This document shows, piece by piece, positions 1-5,795 of a DNA stretch of 7,102 nucleotides (positions are counted from its first letter, which is position 1; each line of letters begins with the position of its first letter). Below the pieces are notes generated by a model. That model was not told the DNA's origin. It saw only the letters and a list, made by a program, of their open reading frames with translations, and searched no databases. This DNA is from Campylobacter sp. (GTDB taxonomy: Bacteria; Campylobacterota; Campylobacteria; Campylobacterales; Campylobacteraceae), in NCBI GenBank assembly GCA_024680445.1, contig JAILCJ010000092.1, positions 1-7,102 of the forward strand, given 5' to 3'. The position numbers and the translations under genes are program-made.

Positions 1-137
1 GGTTCATCTCCTTGTATACCACCTATCAAAAGCATGGTATTTGCACCGTTGCCCTTTTTGAAAAGCGAGAATTTTAAATCACTCGCACCTAGATTTATAC
101 ACAATAATATTAATAAAACAAATTTTATCGTTCGCAA
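1..137 (-). CDS. pgp1: Peptidoglycan DL-carboxypeptidase, M14 family (Csd4/Pgp1 type), N-terminal part only
   Basis: The first 45 codons of a gene that runs off the left edge of the window. The protein begins with a hydrophobic signal peptide (about residues 1-19, MRTIKFVLLILL... ending near GAS-D) and continues to GGIQGDEP at 39-46. M14 carboxypeptidases usually have HxxE as the first two zinc ligands. Here it is QxxE (Gln42, Glu45), the substitution described for Helicobacter Csd4, whose ligands are Gln46 and Glu49. Csd4 and Campylobacter Pgp1 trim peptidoglycan tripeptides to dipeptides in the periplasm and are needed for helical cell shape. The gene follows cdsA-dxr as pgp1 does in C. jejuni, but here uraA lies between. 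The start is TTG at 137; AGGA at 145-148, 7 bases upstream, is the ribosome site and overlaps the uraA stop, and no ATG or GTG is available nearby. The remaining ligand (His) and the rest of the domain lie outside the window, so activity cannot be judged. Confidence 0.85.
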   Translation of the reverse strand, partial: MRTIKFVLLILLCINLGASDLKFSLFKKGNGANTMLLIGGIQGDE

Positions 138-144
138 AAAACCG

Positions 145-148
145 TCCT
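145..148 (-). promoter_or_regulatory. Ribosome binding site AGGA deciding the TTG start of the M14 carboxypeptidase
   Basis: AGGA lies 7 bases before TTG at 137 and shares bases with the uraA stop codon TAG (149-147). Translation of the carboxypeptidase is therefore likely coupled to termination on uraA. This site is the main reason for choosing the TTG start. Confidence 0.65.
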
Positions 149-1385
149 ATTCTTCTTCAAATTTTTGAAAATCTGGTAAAACTAAATTTAGTGCAATACC
201 CACTATCGCACCAAGTCCGATGCCTGAAAATTTCGTGATTTGCATATCTATAACCATGCCACCTATGGCAAAAACAAAGATAAGCGCCACTATAATCATA
301 TTTTTTGGCTGATTAAAATCTACTTGATGTCGCACGAGCATTCCCATGCCAACGCTAGTTATAACGCCAAAAAGAAGCAACATTATGCCACCTATAACTG
401 GTTGCGGTATGGTTTGCAAAAAGGCACCAAGTTTGCCAACAAATGCCAAAAGTATCGCCGCTATCGCCGCCCATGTCATGATAGCTGGATTGTAAGCTTT
501 TGTTATGCTAACAGCACCGGTAACTTCTGAATATGTAGTATTTGGCGGACCGCCAAAAAAACCAGCTAAACTAGTTGCTATGCCGTCCCCTAAAAGAGTG
601 TTTTTAAGTCCAGGTTTTTTCAAAAAATCCTCTTTTACAACATGCGAAATAGTTAGCATATCGCCGATATGTTCGACCGCCGGAGCTATGGCGATAGGTA
701 TCATATAAAGTATAGGCTCTAACTCAAAGCTAGGGGCGGTAAAATTTGGTATAGAAAACCATTTAGCATTTGCTATGGGCGTAAAGTCCACCACGCCAAG
801 CACAAAGGCTACGACATAACCGCATGCTATACCAAAAAATATAGGTATAAGTCTTAAAATTCCTTTTGCAAGCATCATTACAACTATGGTTGCCATGAGT
901 GAGATAAATGCTAGTCCTATGGCTTGGGTTTGGGTGCAAAGGTTTGTAGTCTCGCCCATTGCCATTTTAACCGCTGCTGGTGAAAGTATAAGACCGATAG
1001 TCATGATAACTGGGCCAACAACAACAGGTGGCAAAAGTTTGTGTATGAACTTTTCGCCATTTATCCTTACAAAAAAACTAAGCACGACATAAAAAAGACC
1101 GGCAAAGACTATGCCCCCCAAAGTTGCTGGTAAACCCCATTTTTCTATGCTAAAATTTATAGGTGCTATAAAAGCGAAAGAACTTGCTAAAAAAATCGGC
1201 GGAATTTGTTCGCGATTTACTAGCTGAAACGCCAAAGTACCGATACCGGCGGTAAAAAGTGCTACATTTGGATTAAGTCCGGTTAGTATAGGCACTAAAA
1301 CCAAGGCACCAAAGGCGACAAACAAAAACTGCACACCTATAAGGCTGTCTTTTGTGCTAAATTTGTATCCTTCGTATTTTTGCAC
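147..1385 (-). CDS. uraA: Uracil permease, NCS2 (nucleobase:cation symporter 2) family
   Basis: A 412-residue inner-membrane protein made almost wholly of hydrophobic helices, as expected for the 14-helix NCS2 fold that imports uracil with protons. Family motifs are clear: NPNVALFTAGIGT at 38-50, SSFAF at 68-72, AVEHIG at 236-241 and GGPPNTTYSEVTG at 278-290. Aligned by eye to E. coli UraA with an offset of 3, Phe70, Glu238, Tyr285 and Glu287 match the substrate-site residues Phe73, Glu241, Tyr288 and Glu290. His245 of UraA is replaced by Asp242. The start is GTG; its last-gene neighbour dxr ends in TAG and the two codons share one base (1385). AAGGAG at 1391-1396 lies inside the end of dxr, 5 bases upstream. 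There is no pyrimidine gene nearby. Uracil is the likely substrate, but xanthine or another pyrimidine cannot be excluded from sequence alone. Confidence 0.93.
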   Translation of the reverse strand: MQKYEGYKFSTKDSLIGVQFLFVAFGALVLVPILTGLNPNVALFTAGIGTLAFQLVNREQIPPIFLASSFAFIAPINFSIEKWGLPATLGGIVFAGLFYVVLSFFVRINGEKFIHKLLPPVVVGPVIMTIGLILSPAAVKMAMGETTNLCTQTQAIGLAFISLMATIVVMMLAKGILRLIPIFFGIACGYVVAFVLGVVDFTPIANAKWFSIPNFTAPSFELEPILYMIPIAIAPAVEHIGDMLTISHVVKEDFLKKPGLKNTLLGDGIATSLAGFFGGPPNTTYSEVTGAVSITKAYNPAIMTWAAIAAILLAFVGKLGAFLQTIPQPVIGGIMLLLFGVITSVGMGMLVRHQVDFNQPKNMIIVALIFVFAIGGMVIDMQITKFSGIGLGAIVGIALNLVLPDFQKFEEE

Positions 1386-2455
1386 TAAATCTCCTTTGCA
1401 TAAGCTCTTACGGCTTCGTCTAAGTCAAAAATTTCATCTATGTTTGAGATTTTTGAAGCTAAAAATTTATCAAAACTTTTTAAAACTACTCTTGAAATGT
1501 CTAAAAATCCACATTTACCTTCTAAAAATTTATAAACCATAAATTCATTTGCTGCATTTACGACAACGCCCATATCTGGATTTGCCAAAATTTCATCTTT
1601 TAGCGAAAATATCGGATATTTTTGCGTATCTATGCTGTGAAATTCTAGCGGTGCAAGGCTAAGCAAATTCGTATGTTTAACTATTCGATCATCTACCTTG
1701 TCAAACAAGGCGTGAGCGATAGCTAAACTCATATCGGTTTGACTTATATGAGCCGTGCTTGAACCGTCTATAAACTCAACAAGAGCGTGTATGGTCGAAC
1801 TAGGCTCTATCACGGCGTCTATGTTTTTTGTGCCATAAAGCCAAAATGCCTCCATGATCTCAAAAAGCTTATTTGCCATGCTCGCACTGTCTATGGTTAT
1901 CTTTGCTCCCATGTTCCAATTTGGGTGTTTTAAAGCATCGGCTGCTTTTACCTTATCAAGCATTTCAAGTGGTGTTTTATAAAAAGCTCCACCACTTGCG
2001 GTAATGATAAGGCGTGAAATTTTGTTTTTATTTTGAAGTAAAAATTTTAAGCCAAAATGTTCGCTGTCTATGGGTAAAATTTCGTCTGTTTTTAGAAATT
2101 TGCCACCTACAACAAGGCTTTCTTTGTTTGCAAGAGCCAAAGTTTTGCCTAATTTTTGTGTTTTTAAACTCGCTTTTAGCCCCGCAAAGCCAACTATGGC
2201 GTTCACCACTTTTTGACTTTGGCAAAGTTCGAGCATATTTTCTAGCTCATCGCCCACAAAAACTTGATCGCAATCGACTTTTGACTTCAAATTTGCGTCT
2301 TTTATGCACACAAATTTTGGCTTAAATTTTGCGATTTGCTCATTTAAAAGCGAAACATTTGAAGCACAACTTAGAGCTTCTATGCTTACGCCGTATCTTT
2401 CGCAAAGTTTTAAACTTGTTTGTCCGATAGATCCTGTTGAACCTAGTATTACCAC
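1385..2455 (-). CDS. dxr: 1-deoxy-D-xylulose 5-phosphate reductoisomerase
   Basis: Converts 1-deoxyxylulose 5-phosphate to 2-C-methylerythritol 4-phosphate with NADPH, the first committed step of the MEP isoprenoid pathway (cytoplasm; target of fosmidomycin). With a GTG start at 2455 it has 356 residues. The NADPH loop GSTGSIG is at 5-11 and ANKES at 109-113. Metal ligands Asp130 and Glu132 sit in DSEH, and Glu199 in NKLFE. The substrate loop KHPNWNMGAKITIDSASMAN spans about 176-195, including His177, Asn195 and then Lys196. All catalytic positions I can align to E. coli Dxr are present. A TTG at 2467 would add four residues (MDAF), but it has no ribosome site. GTG has GGA 7 bases upstream and gives the MVILGSTGSIG beginning usual in Campylobacter. 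The gene overlaps the end of cdsA by 7 bases, so translation is probably coupled. Confidence 0.96.
   Translation of the reverse strand: MVILGSTGSIGQTSLKLCERYGVSIEALSCASNVSLLNEQIAKFKPKFVCIKDANLKSKVDCDQVFVGDELENMLELCQSQKVVNAIVGFAGLKASLKTQKLGKTLALANKESLVVGGKFLKTDEILPIDSEHFGLKFLLQNKNKISRLIITASGGAFYKTPLEMLDKVKAADALKHPNWNMGAKITIDSASMANKLFEIMEAFWLYGTKNIDAVIEPSSTIHALVEFIDGSSTAHISQTDMSLAIAHALFDKVDDRIVKHTNLLSLAPLEFHSIDTQKYPIFSLKDEILANPDMGVVVNAANEFMVYKFLEGKCGFLDISRVVLKSFDKFLASKISNIDEIFDLDEAVRAYAKEI
1391..1396 (-). promoter_or_regulatory. Ribosome binding site AAGGAG for uraA, inside the end of dxr
   Basis: AAGGAG with 5-base spacing to the GTG at 1385. It lies in the last codons of dxr, and the dxr stop TAG shares its final G with the GTG. 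It supports the GTG start and coupled translation of the two genes. Confidence 0.75.
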
Positions 2456-3180
2456 GAAAGCGTCCAAAGCAAGGCGACAACGCCAAATAAATATCCGTCT
2501 ATTCTATCGAGCATACCGCCGTGTCCGGGGAAAAGATCGCCACTGTCTTTGACTTCGTTTTGTCTTTTTAAATAACTCTCAAATAGATCTCCCCAAATCC
2601 CGAAAAATGCTACCAAAAAGCTGGTGCATAGTATTTGAAAAAAGCCGTCAGATATGCAAAGTCCGTATATGGTACCTATCACCGTACCACAAAGCAAACC
2701 GCCTGCAACGCCTTCTATGGTTTTGTTTGGCGAACTAGGACTAAATGAGCGTTTGCCAAAAAATTTACCGACAAAATATGCTCCGGTATCGCTTGAAGCG
2801 ACGATGATAATGAGCCAAAATAAAAAAGCAACGCCAAATTCTGAATACAACATCCATATCAAGTAAATCGGTATGGTTGGATACACAAAAGGTGCGATTA
2901 TTTTCATATTATCGCTTTTTATGTGTGCTATGACAGCGGCTATGGTTAGTATACAAAGCAAAGCCACAAATAAAGGGTTGGTAAAAAATGCCAATGTATA
3001 AAAAGCAATGGCGATATAAACAAGGTTTTTGTTGTCTATATCGTAAAGTTTCAAGGCTTCAAGAAAGGCAAAGCCAAGCACAACGCCAAGTATAATAAAG
3101 TTTAAAATATAGCTATTAATGTATAACAAAAAAAGCAGGGCAGCAAAGATAATAACACCTGTTTTGATTTTCTCACTCAT
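2449..3180 (-). CDS. cdsA: Phosphatidate cytidylyltransferase (CDP-diglyceride synthase)
   Basis: Integral membrane enzyme that makes CDP-diacylglycerol from phosphatidic acid and CTP, the precursor of all major bacterial phospholipids. The 243-residue protein has several hydrophobic segments (about 8-42, 52-66, 68-86, 95-111, 116-130, 158-176, 182-196, 229-242). It carries SDTGAY at 130-135, the GKRSFSPSSPNKTIEG loop at 142-157, and a full copy of the family signature at 202-228, running from SYLKR through KDSGDLFPGHGG to LDRID. The open frame extends upstream to 3246, but ATG at 3180 is chosen because AAAGGA (3187-3192) lies 6 bases before it and the protein then begins MSEKIKTG, a normal length and start for the family. 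It ends overlapping dxr by 7 bases. A likely own promoter lies just upstream, at 3206-3220. Confidence 0.95.
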   Translation of the reverse strand: MSEKIKTGVIIFAALLFLLYINSYILNFIILGVVLGFAFLEALKLYDIDNKNLVYIAIAFYTLAFFTNPLFVALLCILTIAAVIAHIKSDNMKIIAPFVYPTIPIYLIWMLYSEFGVAFLFWLIIIVASSDTGAYFVGKFFGKRSFSPSSPNKTIEGVAGGLLCGTVIGTIYGLCISDGFFQILCTSFLVAFFGIWGDLFESYLKRQNEVKDSGDLFPGHGGMLDRIDGYLFGVVALLWTLSW

Positions 3181-3186
3181 ATATCG

Positions 3187-3192
3187 TCCTTT
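3187..3192 (-). promoter_or_regulatory. Ribosome binding site AAAGGA deciding the cdsA start
   Basis: AAAGGA lies 6 bases before ATG at 3180. It favours the 243-residue CdsA over the 22-residue longer reading frame that opens at 3246. Confidence 0.75.
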
Positions 3193-3205
3193 AAAAATTT
3201 GGTGG

Positions 3206-3220
3206 ATTTTAGCAAAAAAA
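3206..3220 (-). promoter_or_regulatory. Likely sigma-70 promoter for cdsA-dxr-uraA-pgp1
   Basis: On the minus strand a run of seven T (3220-3214) is followed by GC and TAAAAT (3211-3206). A T-rich block joined to a TAwAAT box with no need for a -35 is the known Campylobacter housekeeping promoter pattern. Transcription would begin near 3199 and leave a leader of about 19 bases before the cdsA ATG. This is a pattern match by eye only. Confidence 0.55.
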
Positions 3221-3300
3221 TTCTTATAAAATCGTGAGTTGGGCAAAATTTATAAAATTTATGGCTTAAAATTTCAAAGCACATGGTAAATTTCGGATAT

Positions 3301-3362
3301 TTTTAGACTTTTTTGTTTTCTTGATAAAATTCGCACTTATTTTTAAATGTTTTAGACTTTTT
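3301..3362. repeat. Pair of 13-base direct repeats in the gap before cdsA
   Basis: TTTTAGACTTTTT occurs exactly at 3301-3313 and again at 3350-3362, 49 bases apart. The surrounding gap (3181-3379) holds no convincing reading frame or RNA gene. The spacing is close to five turns of the helix, so the pair could bind a regulator, but the sequence is simple and T-rich and may be chance. Confidence 0.45.
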
Positions 3363-3379
3363 AAATTTTTAGCTAAAAT

Positions 3380-3724
3380 TTAAACGATTATGTTTATATG
3401 CCCTGATTCTTCGTCATCGCTACTAAATTCATCGTATTCGCTTGTGTTTACTTGTGCGTTTTCGTCTTCTTCGTCTTGACTTAAATTTTGCTCTTCTTTG
3501 CCATTTTGGTCATTTTTCTTTTTTTCGTGTTCGTTTTCGGGGTCGATTTTATAGCTTTCTTCGGTTGGACGAAGCTCGGTTACTTGCTCGTTTTTATCGG
3601 CAGCTATTTGCGTTGTCATACCAGCTTGCAAATCAAAACGTGCTTGGTTATTTGCATTTTGTGCAGATACGACTGGGGCATTTTGATTTATAAAATTTGC
3701 GTTTCCTACTTGTGTGAGTTGCAT
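3380..3724 (-). CDS. Short acidic protein of unknown function, coupled to the NFACT gene
   Basis: I do not recognise a named family. The 114-residue protein has no signal peptide, no membrane segment and no cysteine. Residues 1-35 are rich in Asn, Gln and Ala. The middle holds a conserved-looking block, EQVTELRPTEESYKIDPENE, at 46-65. Residues 64-108 are highly charged and mostly acidic (EHEKKK, QDEEDE, SSDDEE) and probably disordered. The chain ends in a hydrophobic tail, GHINIIV, at 108-114. The gene is real: its ATG lies 3 bases after the NFACT stop, behind a strong AAAGGAG. At the same place C. jejuni has a small gene described as a coiled-coil protein, as I remember, so a related protein may be conserved between NFACT and cdsA. 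The block plus tail suggests a short binding peptide, which is inference. Function open. Confidence 0.85.
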   Translation of the reverse strand: MQLTQVGNANFINQNAPVVSAQNANNQARFDLQAGMTTQIAADKNEQVTELRPTEESYKIDPENEHEKKKNDQNGKEEQNLSQDEEDENAQVNTSEYDEFSSDDEESGHINIIV

Positions 3725-3727
3725 TTT

Positions 3728-5041
3728 TTACTCCTTTGAAAGTATTATCGTATCATAATCGATATAGTTTACACTTGCACCGCTTAAAATTTTCACATTT
3801 GCTCTTTTTGTATAGTCTATTTCATAGTTTCCAGCTCCCACATCGCTAAAAGATAAACATAGTTTTGCAGCGTATCTTAGGACATTTTCATCTGGTTTTG
3901 TCTTTTTGCTTTTTAGCAAAACATGGGGACTTGCTATATCTTTTAAATGAAACCAGATATCATCTTTTTTTGCGTTTTTTAGCAGTTCTTGGTTGCCTTT
4001 TTCATTGCGTCCGATAGAAATTTTATACTCGCTGATATAAAAATTTTTCACATTTTCGCTTTGATTTTTCTCTTTTTTTTCGTTTTTGCTTTTTGGTTGT
4101 AAAATTTCAAGTTCATTTTGACTTTTTGCCGTATTTACAAGGGCTAAAAGTTTGGTATAAAAGTTGATTTTTTCTTGTAAATTTTGTCTTTGAGCGTCTA
4201 TGCCAAGGGCTTTTTGGCGAAGTTTTTTTGAATTTGTAAAAAATTTGTTTGCGGCGATTTTTGGAGCCTCGTCAAGTTCAAATTTGATCTTTTCTCCGTC
4301 AAAATTTTCTAGTTCAAATTTCCTTTCATAGGATTTAAGATTTGTCAAATTTGCTAGTAAAAGCGTTGCTTTTTTGGCTTGATCATCGCTTTGATGCATG
4401 AGTTCGCTAGCCTTTGGCAATTCATCATTTAAGCTTTTAAAATTTTGGATTTTTTTAAGAATTTGTGCTTGTTTTATGCTTTTTAAATTTGTCAAATTTG
4501 CTTTATTTATCCGCTCGAATTCTTTATGCAAAAATTCATCGAAATTTTCTATGCTTTCACAAGCTTTTTCTTTTATTTGTATCGGTGCCAATTCGCAAAG
4601 TTTATGGTTTGGTTTAATGGTTCGCAAGTCATTATCGATATGGCGAAGAGCTTCGATGATAACGCCGTTTTCATCACATAAAATGGCATTTGTAAATCGT
4701 CCAGTAAATTCAAGATAAAGCGTAGTTTTTATGCTTTTATATGAGCCTTGAAGTTCGCAAACGAGTTTTAAAATTCTGTTGTTTTCAAGACAAGAAAATT
4801 CGCAAATTTTAGCCGAGCGAAGTCGTTTTTTAAGCATGGTATCAAAGGGGGCGTTGTAAATTTTTATAGCTTTAAAATCCTCGTTTTTATATATCGCCGA
4901 GCCCGATTTTGCAAGGTCAAAAAAGATGATTTCTCCGCCAAAATCTATAAGCAAAAGCATGTCTGCTACCCGTTTTATATCGCTTATTTTTTTAAATTTT
5001 GCGAAGTATTTTGCCAAATCTTGTAAATGTGCGTATTTCAT
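3728..5041 (-). CDS. NFACT-family protein (RqcH/Rqc2-like; formerly 'fibronectin-binding protein')
   Basis: A 437-residue relative of RqcH, which binds stalled 50S subunits carrying peptidyl-tRNA and directs C-terminal alanine tailing in ribosome rescue. The NFACT-N part covers about 1-155 and includes GRFTNAILCD at 114-123. A charged helical stretch follows (about 160-330). The NFACT-R domain is at about 334-437 with KKDDIWFHLKDI at 358-369, HV at 373-374 and the closing KILSGASVNYIDYDT at 417-431. It is shorter than the ~570-residue Bacillus protein and seems to lack the helix-hairpin-helix insertion, as in other Campylobacterota copies I recall. The Asp-Arg pair of RqcH (Asp97-Arg98), needed for tailing, aligns to Asn88-Arg89 here. 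NLTNLKS occurs twice (182-188, 231-237). No secretion signal exists, so a surface adhesin role is unlikely. The ATG at 5041 has no ribosome site but a TATAAT box 7 bases upstream. Confidence 0.88.
   Translation of the reverse strand: MKYAHLQDLAKYFAKFKKISDIKRVADMLLLIDFGGEIIFFDLAKSGSAIYKNEDFKAIKIYNAPFDTMLKKRLRSAKICEFSCLENNRILKLVCELQGSYKSIKTTLYLEFTGRFTNAILCDENGVIIEALRHIDNDLRTIKPNHKLCELAPIQIKEKACESIENFDEFLHKEFERINKANLTNLKSIKQAQILKKIQNFKSLNDELPKASELMHQSDDQAKKATLLLANLTNLKSYERKFELENFDGEKIKFELDEAPKIAANKFFTNSKKLRQKALGIDAQRQNLQEKINFYTKLLALVNTAKSQNELEILQPKSKNEKKEKNQSENVKNFYISEYKISIGRNEKGNQELLKNAKKDDIWFHLKDIASPHVLLKSKKTKPDENVLRYAAKLCLSFSDVGAGNYEIDYTKRANVKILSGASVNYIDYDTIILSKE
3731..3737 (-). promoter_or_regulatory. 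Strong ribosome binding site AAAGGAG for the small acidic protein
   Basis: AAAGGAG with 6-base spacing to ATG at 3724, placed over the last codons of the NFACT gene. It is among the strongest ribosome sites in the window and is the main evidence that the small gene is translated. Confidence 0.8.
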
Positions 5042-5048
5042 GGGGCTA

Positions 5049-5054
5049 ATTATA
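5049..5054 (-). promoter_or_regulatory. -10 box TATAAT of the NFACT gene, giving a leaderless or near-leaderless mRNA
   Basis: A perfect TATAAT on the minus strand ends 7 bases before the NFACT ATG (5041). With normal -10 to +1 spacing transcription would begin at about 5042-5041, on or next to the start codon. The stretch between contains CCCC and no AGGA-like site, which fits a transcript that does not use Shine-Dalgarno pairing. Confidence 0.6.
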
Positions 5055-5139
5055 CTTAAATTTGTTTTTTTATCAAATCAAATTTGGCAAAAAAACAAAG
5101 GGGCATAAAAAAATTTTAATTTTATTTAAAAAAAACAAA

Positions 5140-5145
5140 TATAAT
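5140..5145 (+). promoter_or_regulatory. -10 box TATAAT of yceI with T-rich upstream element
   Basis: TATAAT at 5140-5145 is preceded by spaced T blocks (about 5114-5127), the usual Campylobacter sigma-70 arrangement. Transcription should begin near 5152 and give a leader of about 24 bases. It diverges from the NFACT -10 box, about 85 bases away. Confidence 0.65.
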
Positions 5146-5164
5146 TTTTTTCTCACTTCAACAC

Positions 5165-5170
5165 AAAGGA
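5165..5170 (+). promoter_or_regulatory. Ribosome binding site AAAGGA deciding the yceI start
   Basis: AAAGGA is 5 bases before ATG at 5176. It selects the start that gives a proper signal peptide, rather than the upstream ATG at 5062 in the same frame, which lies before the promoter. Confidence 0.8.
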
Positions 5171-5175
5171 TTAAG

Positions 5176-5721
5176 ATGAAAGTACTAAATTTTTCACTTG
5201 CACTTGCACTCGCTGCTACCATTGCAAACGCCACTGTTTACGAGCTTGAACCTGCTCACTCAAACACAAGTTTCAAGATCAAACACCTTGGCATAAGCAA
5301 TGTTGTTGGACACTTCAAAAAAGTCTCTGCCACCGCTGACATAGAGGGCGAAAAACTAAAAAGCCTAAATGCCGTTATCAAAGCAGATTCTATCTTTACT
5401 GACAACGATGCACGTGATAAACACCTTTGCGCTGCGGATTTTTTTGACACCCAAAAATATCCTGATATCAAATTTGAAATGACAGGCGTCGACGGTGACG
5501 ATATAGTGGGAAATCTCACTATAAAAGATGTAACAAAGGCGGTCAAACTTGACTATGAATACGGCGGTAAAGCCACCGGCAAAGACGGCAAAGAAAAAGT
5601 CGGTTTTAGCCTTGAAGGCAAGATAAAAAGAAGCGATTTTAACTTTGCACCAGATTCATCAACCGTTTCTTTGGGCGATGAGATAAAAATCAACGTCGAA
5701 GTTGAAGCTGTCGCAAAATAA
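5176..5721 (+). CDS. yceI: YceI family periplasmic lipocalin-like protein
   Basis: A 181-residue secreted protein. Residues 1-19 form a signal peptide with an ANA cleavage site, so the mature protein begins TVYELEPAHS. The rest is one YceI domain: HSNTSFKIKHLG at 28-39, VVGHF at 43-47, the family hallmark RDKHLCAADFFDTQKYPDIKF at 80-100 and, near the end, GDEIKINVEVEA at 167-178. YceI proteins form a closed beta barrel that holds a long lipid; a Thermus member binds polyisoprenoid and a Helicobacter pylori member binds fatty-acid amide. The ligand here is unknown. It is transcribed alone from its own promoter and ends in a hairpin. Codons look richer in G and C than in its neighbours, which may mean high expression. 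The single cysteine (Cys85) lies in the hallmark segment. The presence of an isoprenoid gene (dxr) across the divergent promoter is probably coincidence. Confidence 0.93.
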   Translation: MKVLNFSLALALAATIANATVYELEPAHSNTSFKIKHLGISNVVGHFKKVSATADIEGEKLKSLNAVIKADSIFTDNDARDKHLCAADFFDTQKYPDIKFEMTGVDGDDIVGNLTIKDVTKAVKLDYEYGGKATGKDGKEKVGFSLEGKIKRSDFNFAPDSSTVSLGDEIKINVEVEAVAK

Positions 5722-5728
5722 TTTCACG

Positions 5729-5761
5729 GCACCAAATGGCGATTCTCTCGCACTTTGGTGC
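5729..5761 (+). terminator. Hairpin terminator after yceI
   Basis: GCACCAAA (5729-5736) pairs perfectly with TTTGGTGC (5754-5761). Inside, GCGA (5739-5742) pairs with TCGC (5748-5751) around a 5-base loop. It begins 8 bases after the yceI stop. The following bases (TTAAAAATTT) are a poor U-tract, so termination may be partial. Confidence 0.7.
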
Positions 5762-5771
5762 TTAAAAATTT

Positions 5772-5783
5772 ATCAAATTTGAT
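5772..5783. repeat. Palindrome ATCAAATTTGAT in the yceI downstream gap
   Basis: A perfect 12-base palindrome. The same 12 bases occur again at 7004-7015 and 7070-7081, always outside genes. Its core CAAATTTG is strongly over-represented in this window. Confidence 0.6.
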
Positions 5784-5795
5784 TTATTCGAATTT

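Noticed and set aside
2014..2325. Open frame of about 103 codons on the plus strand inside dxr
   Set aside because: It lies antisense to the strongly conserved dxr gene, has no ribosome site and no recognisable protein features.
3181..3246. 22-residue N-terminal extension of CdsA from an ATG at 3246
   Set aside because: It has no ribosome site, would span the likely promoter, and makes CdsA longer than usual. The ATG at 3180 has AAAGGA at good spacing.
3366..3386. TTTTAGCTAAAA palindrome at the end of the acidic-protein gene as a terminator
   Set aside because: The stem is almost all A and T and has no U-tract in the needed place; such words are frequent in this genome, so it is not called.
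4398..4718. Open frame of about 106 codons on the plus strand inside the NFACT gene
   Set aside because: It is an antisense shadow rich in Phe, Leu and Ser, as expected from reading AT-rich Lys/Asn/Glu codons backwards.
3728..5041. Fibronectin-binding surface adhesin role for the NFACT protein
   Set aside because: The old family name suggests it, but there is no signal peptide or anchor, and the domains match a cytosolic ribosome-associated protein.
5062..5175. 38-residue N-terminal extension of YceI from an ATG at 5062
   Set aside because: It is Lys/Phe/Asn-rich sequence that reads through the TATAAT promoter and would bury the signal peptide. The ATG at 5176 has AAAGGA and gives a normal export signal.
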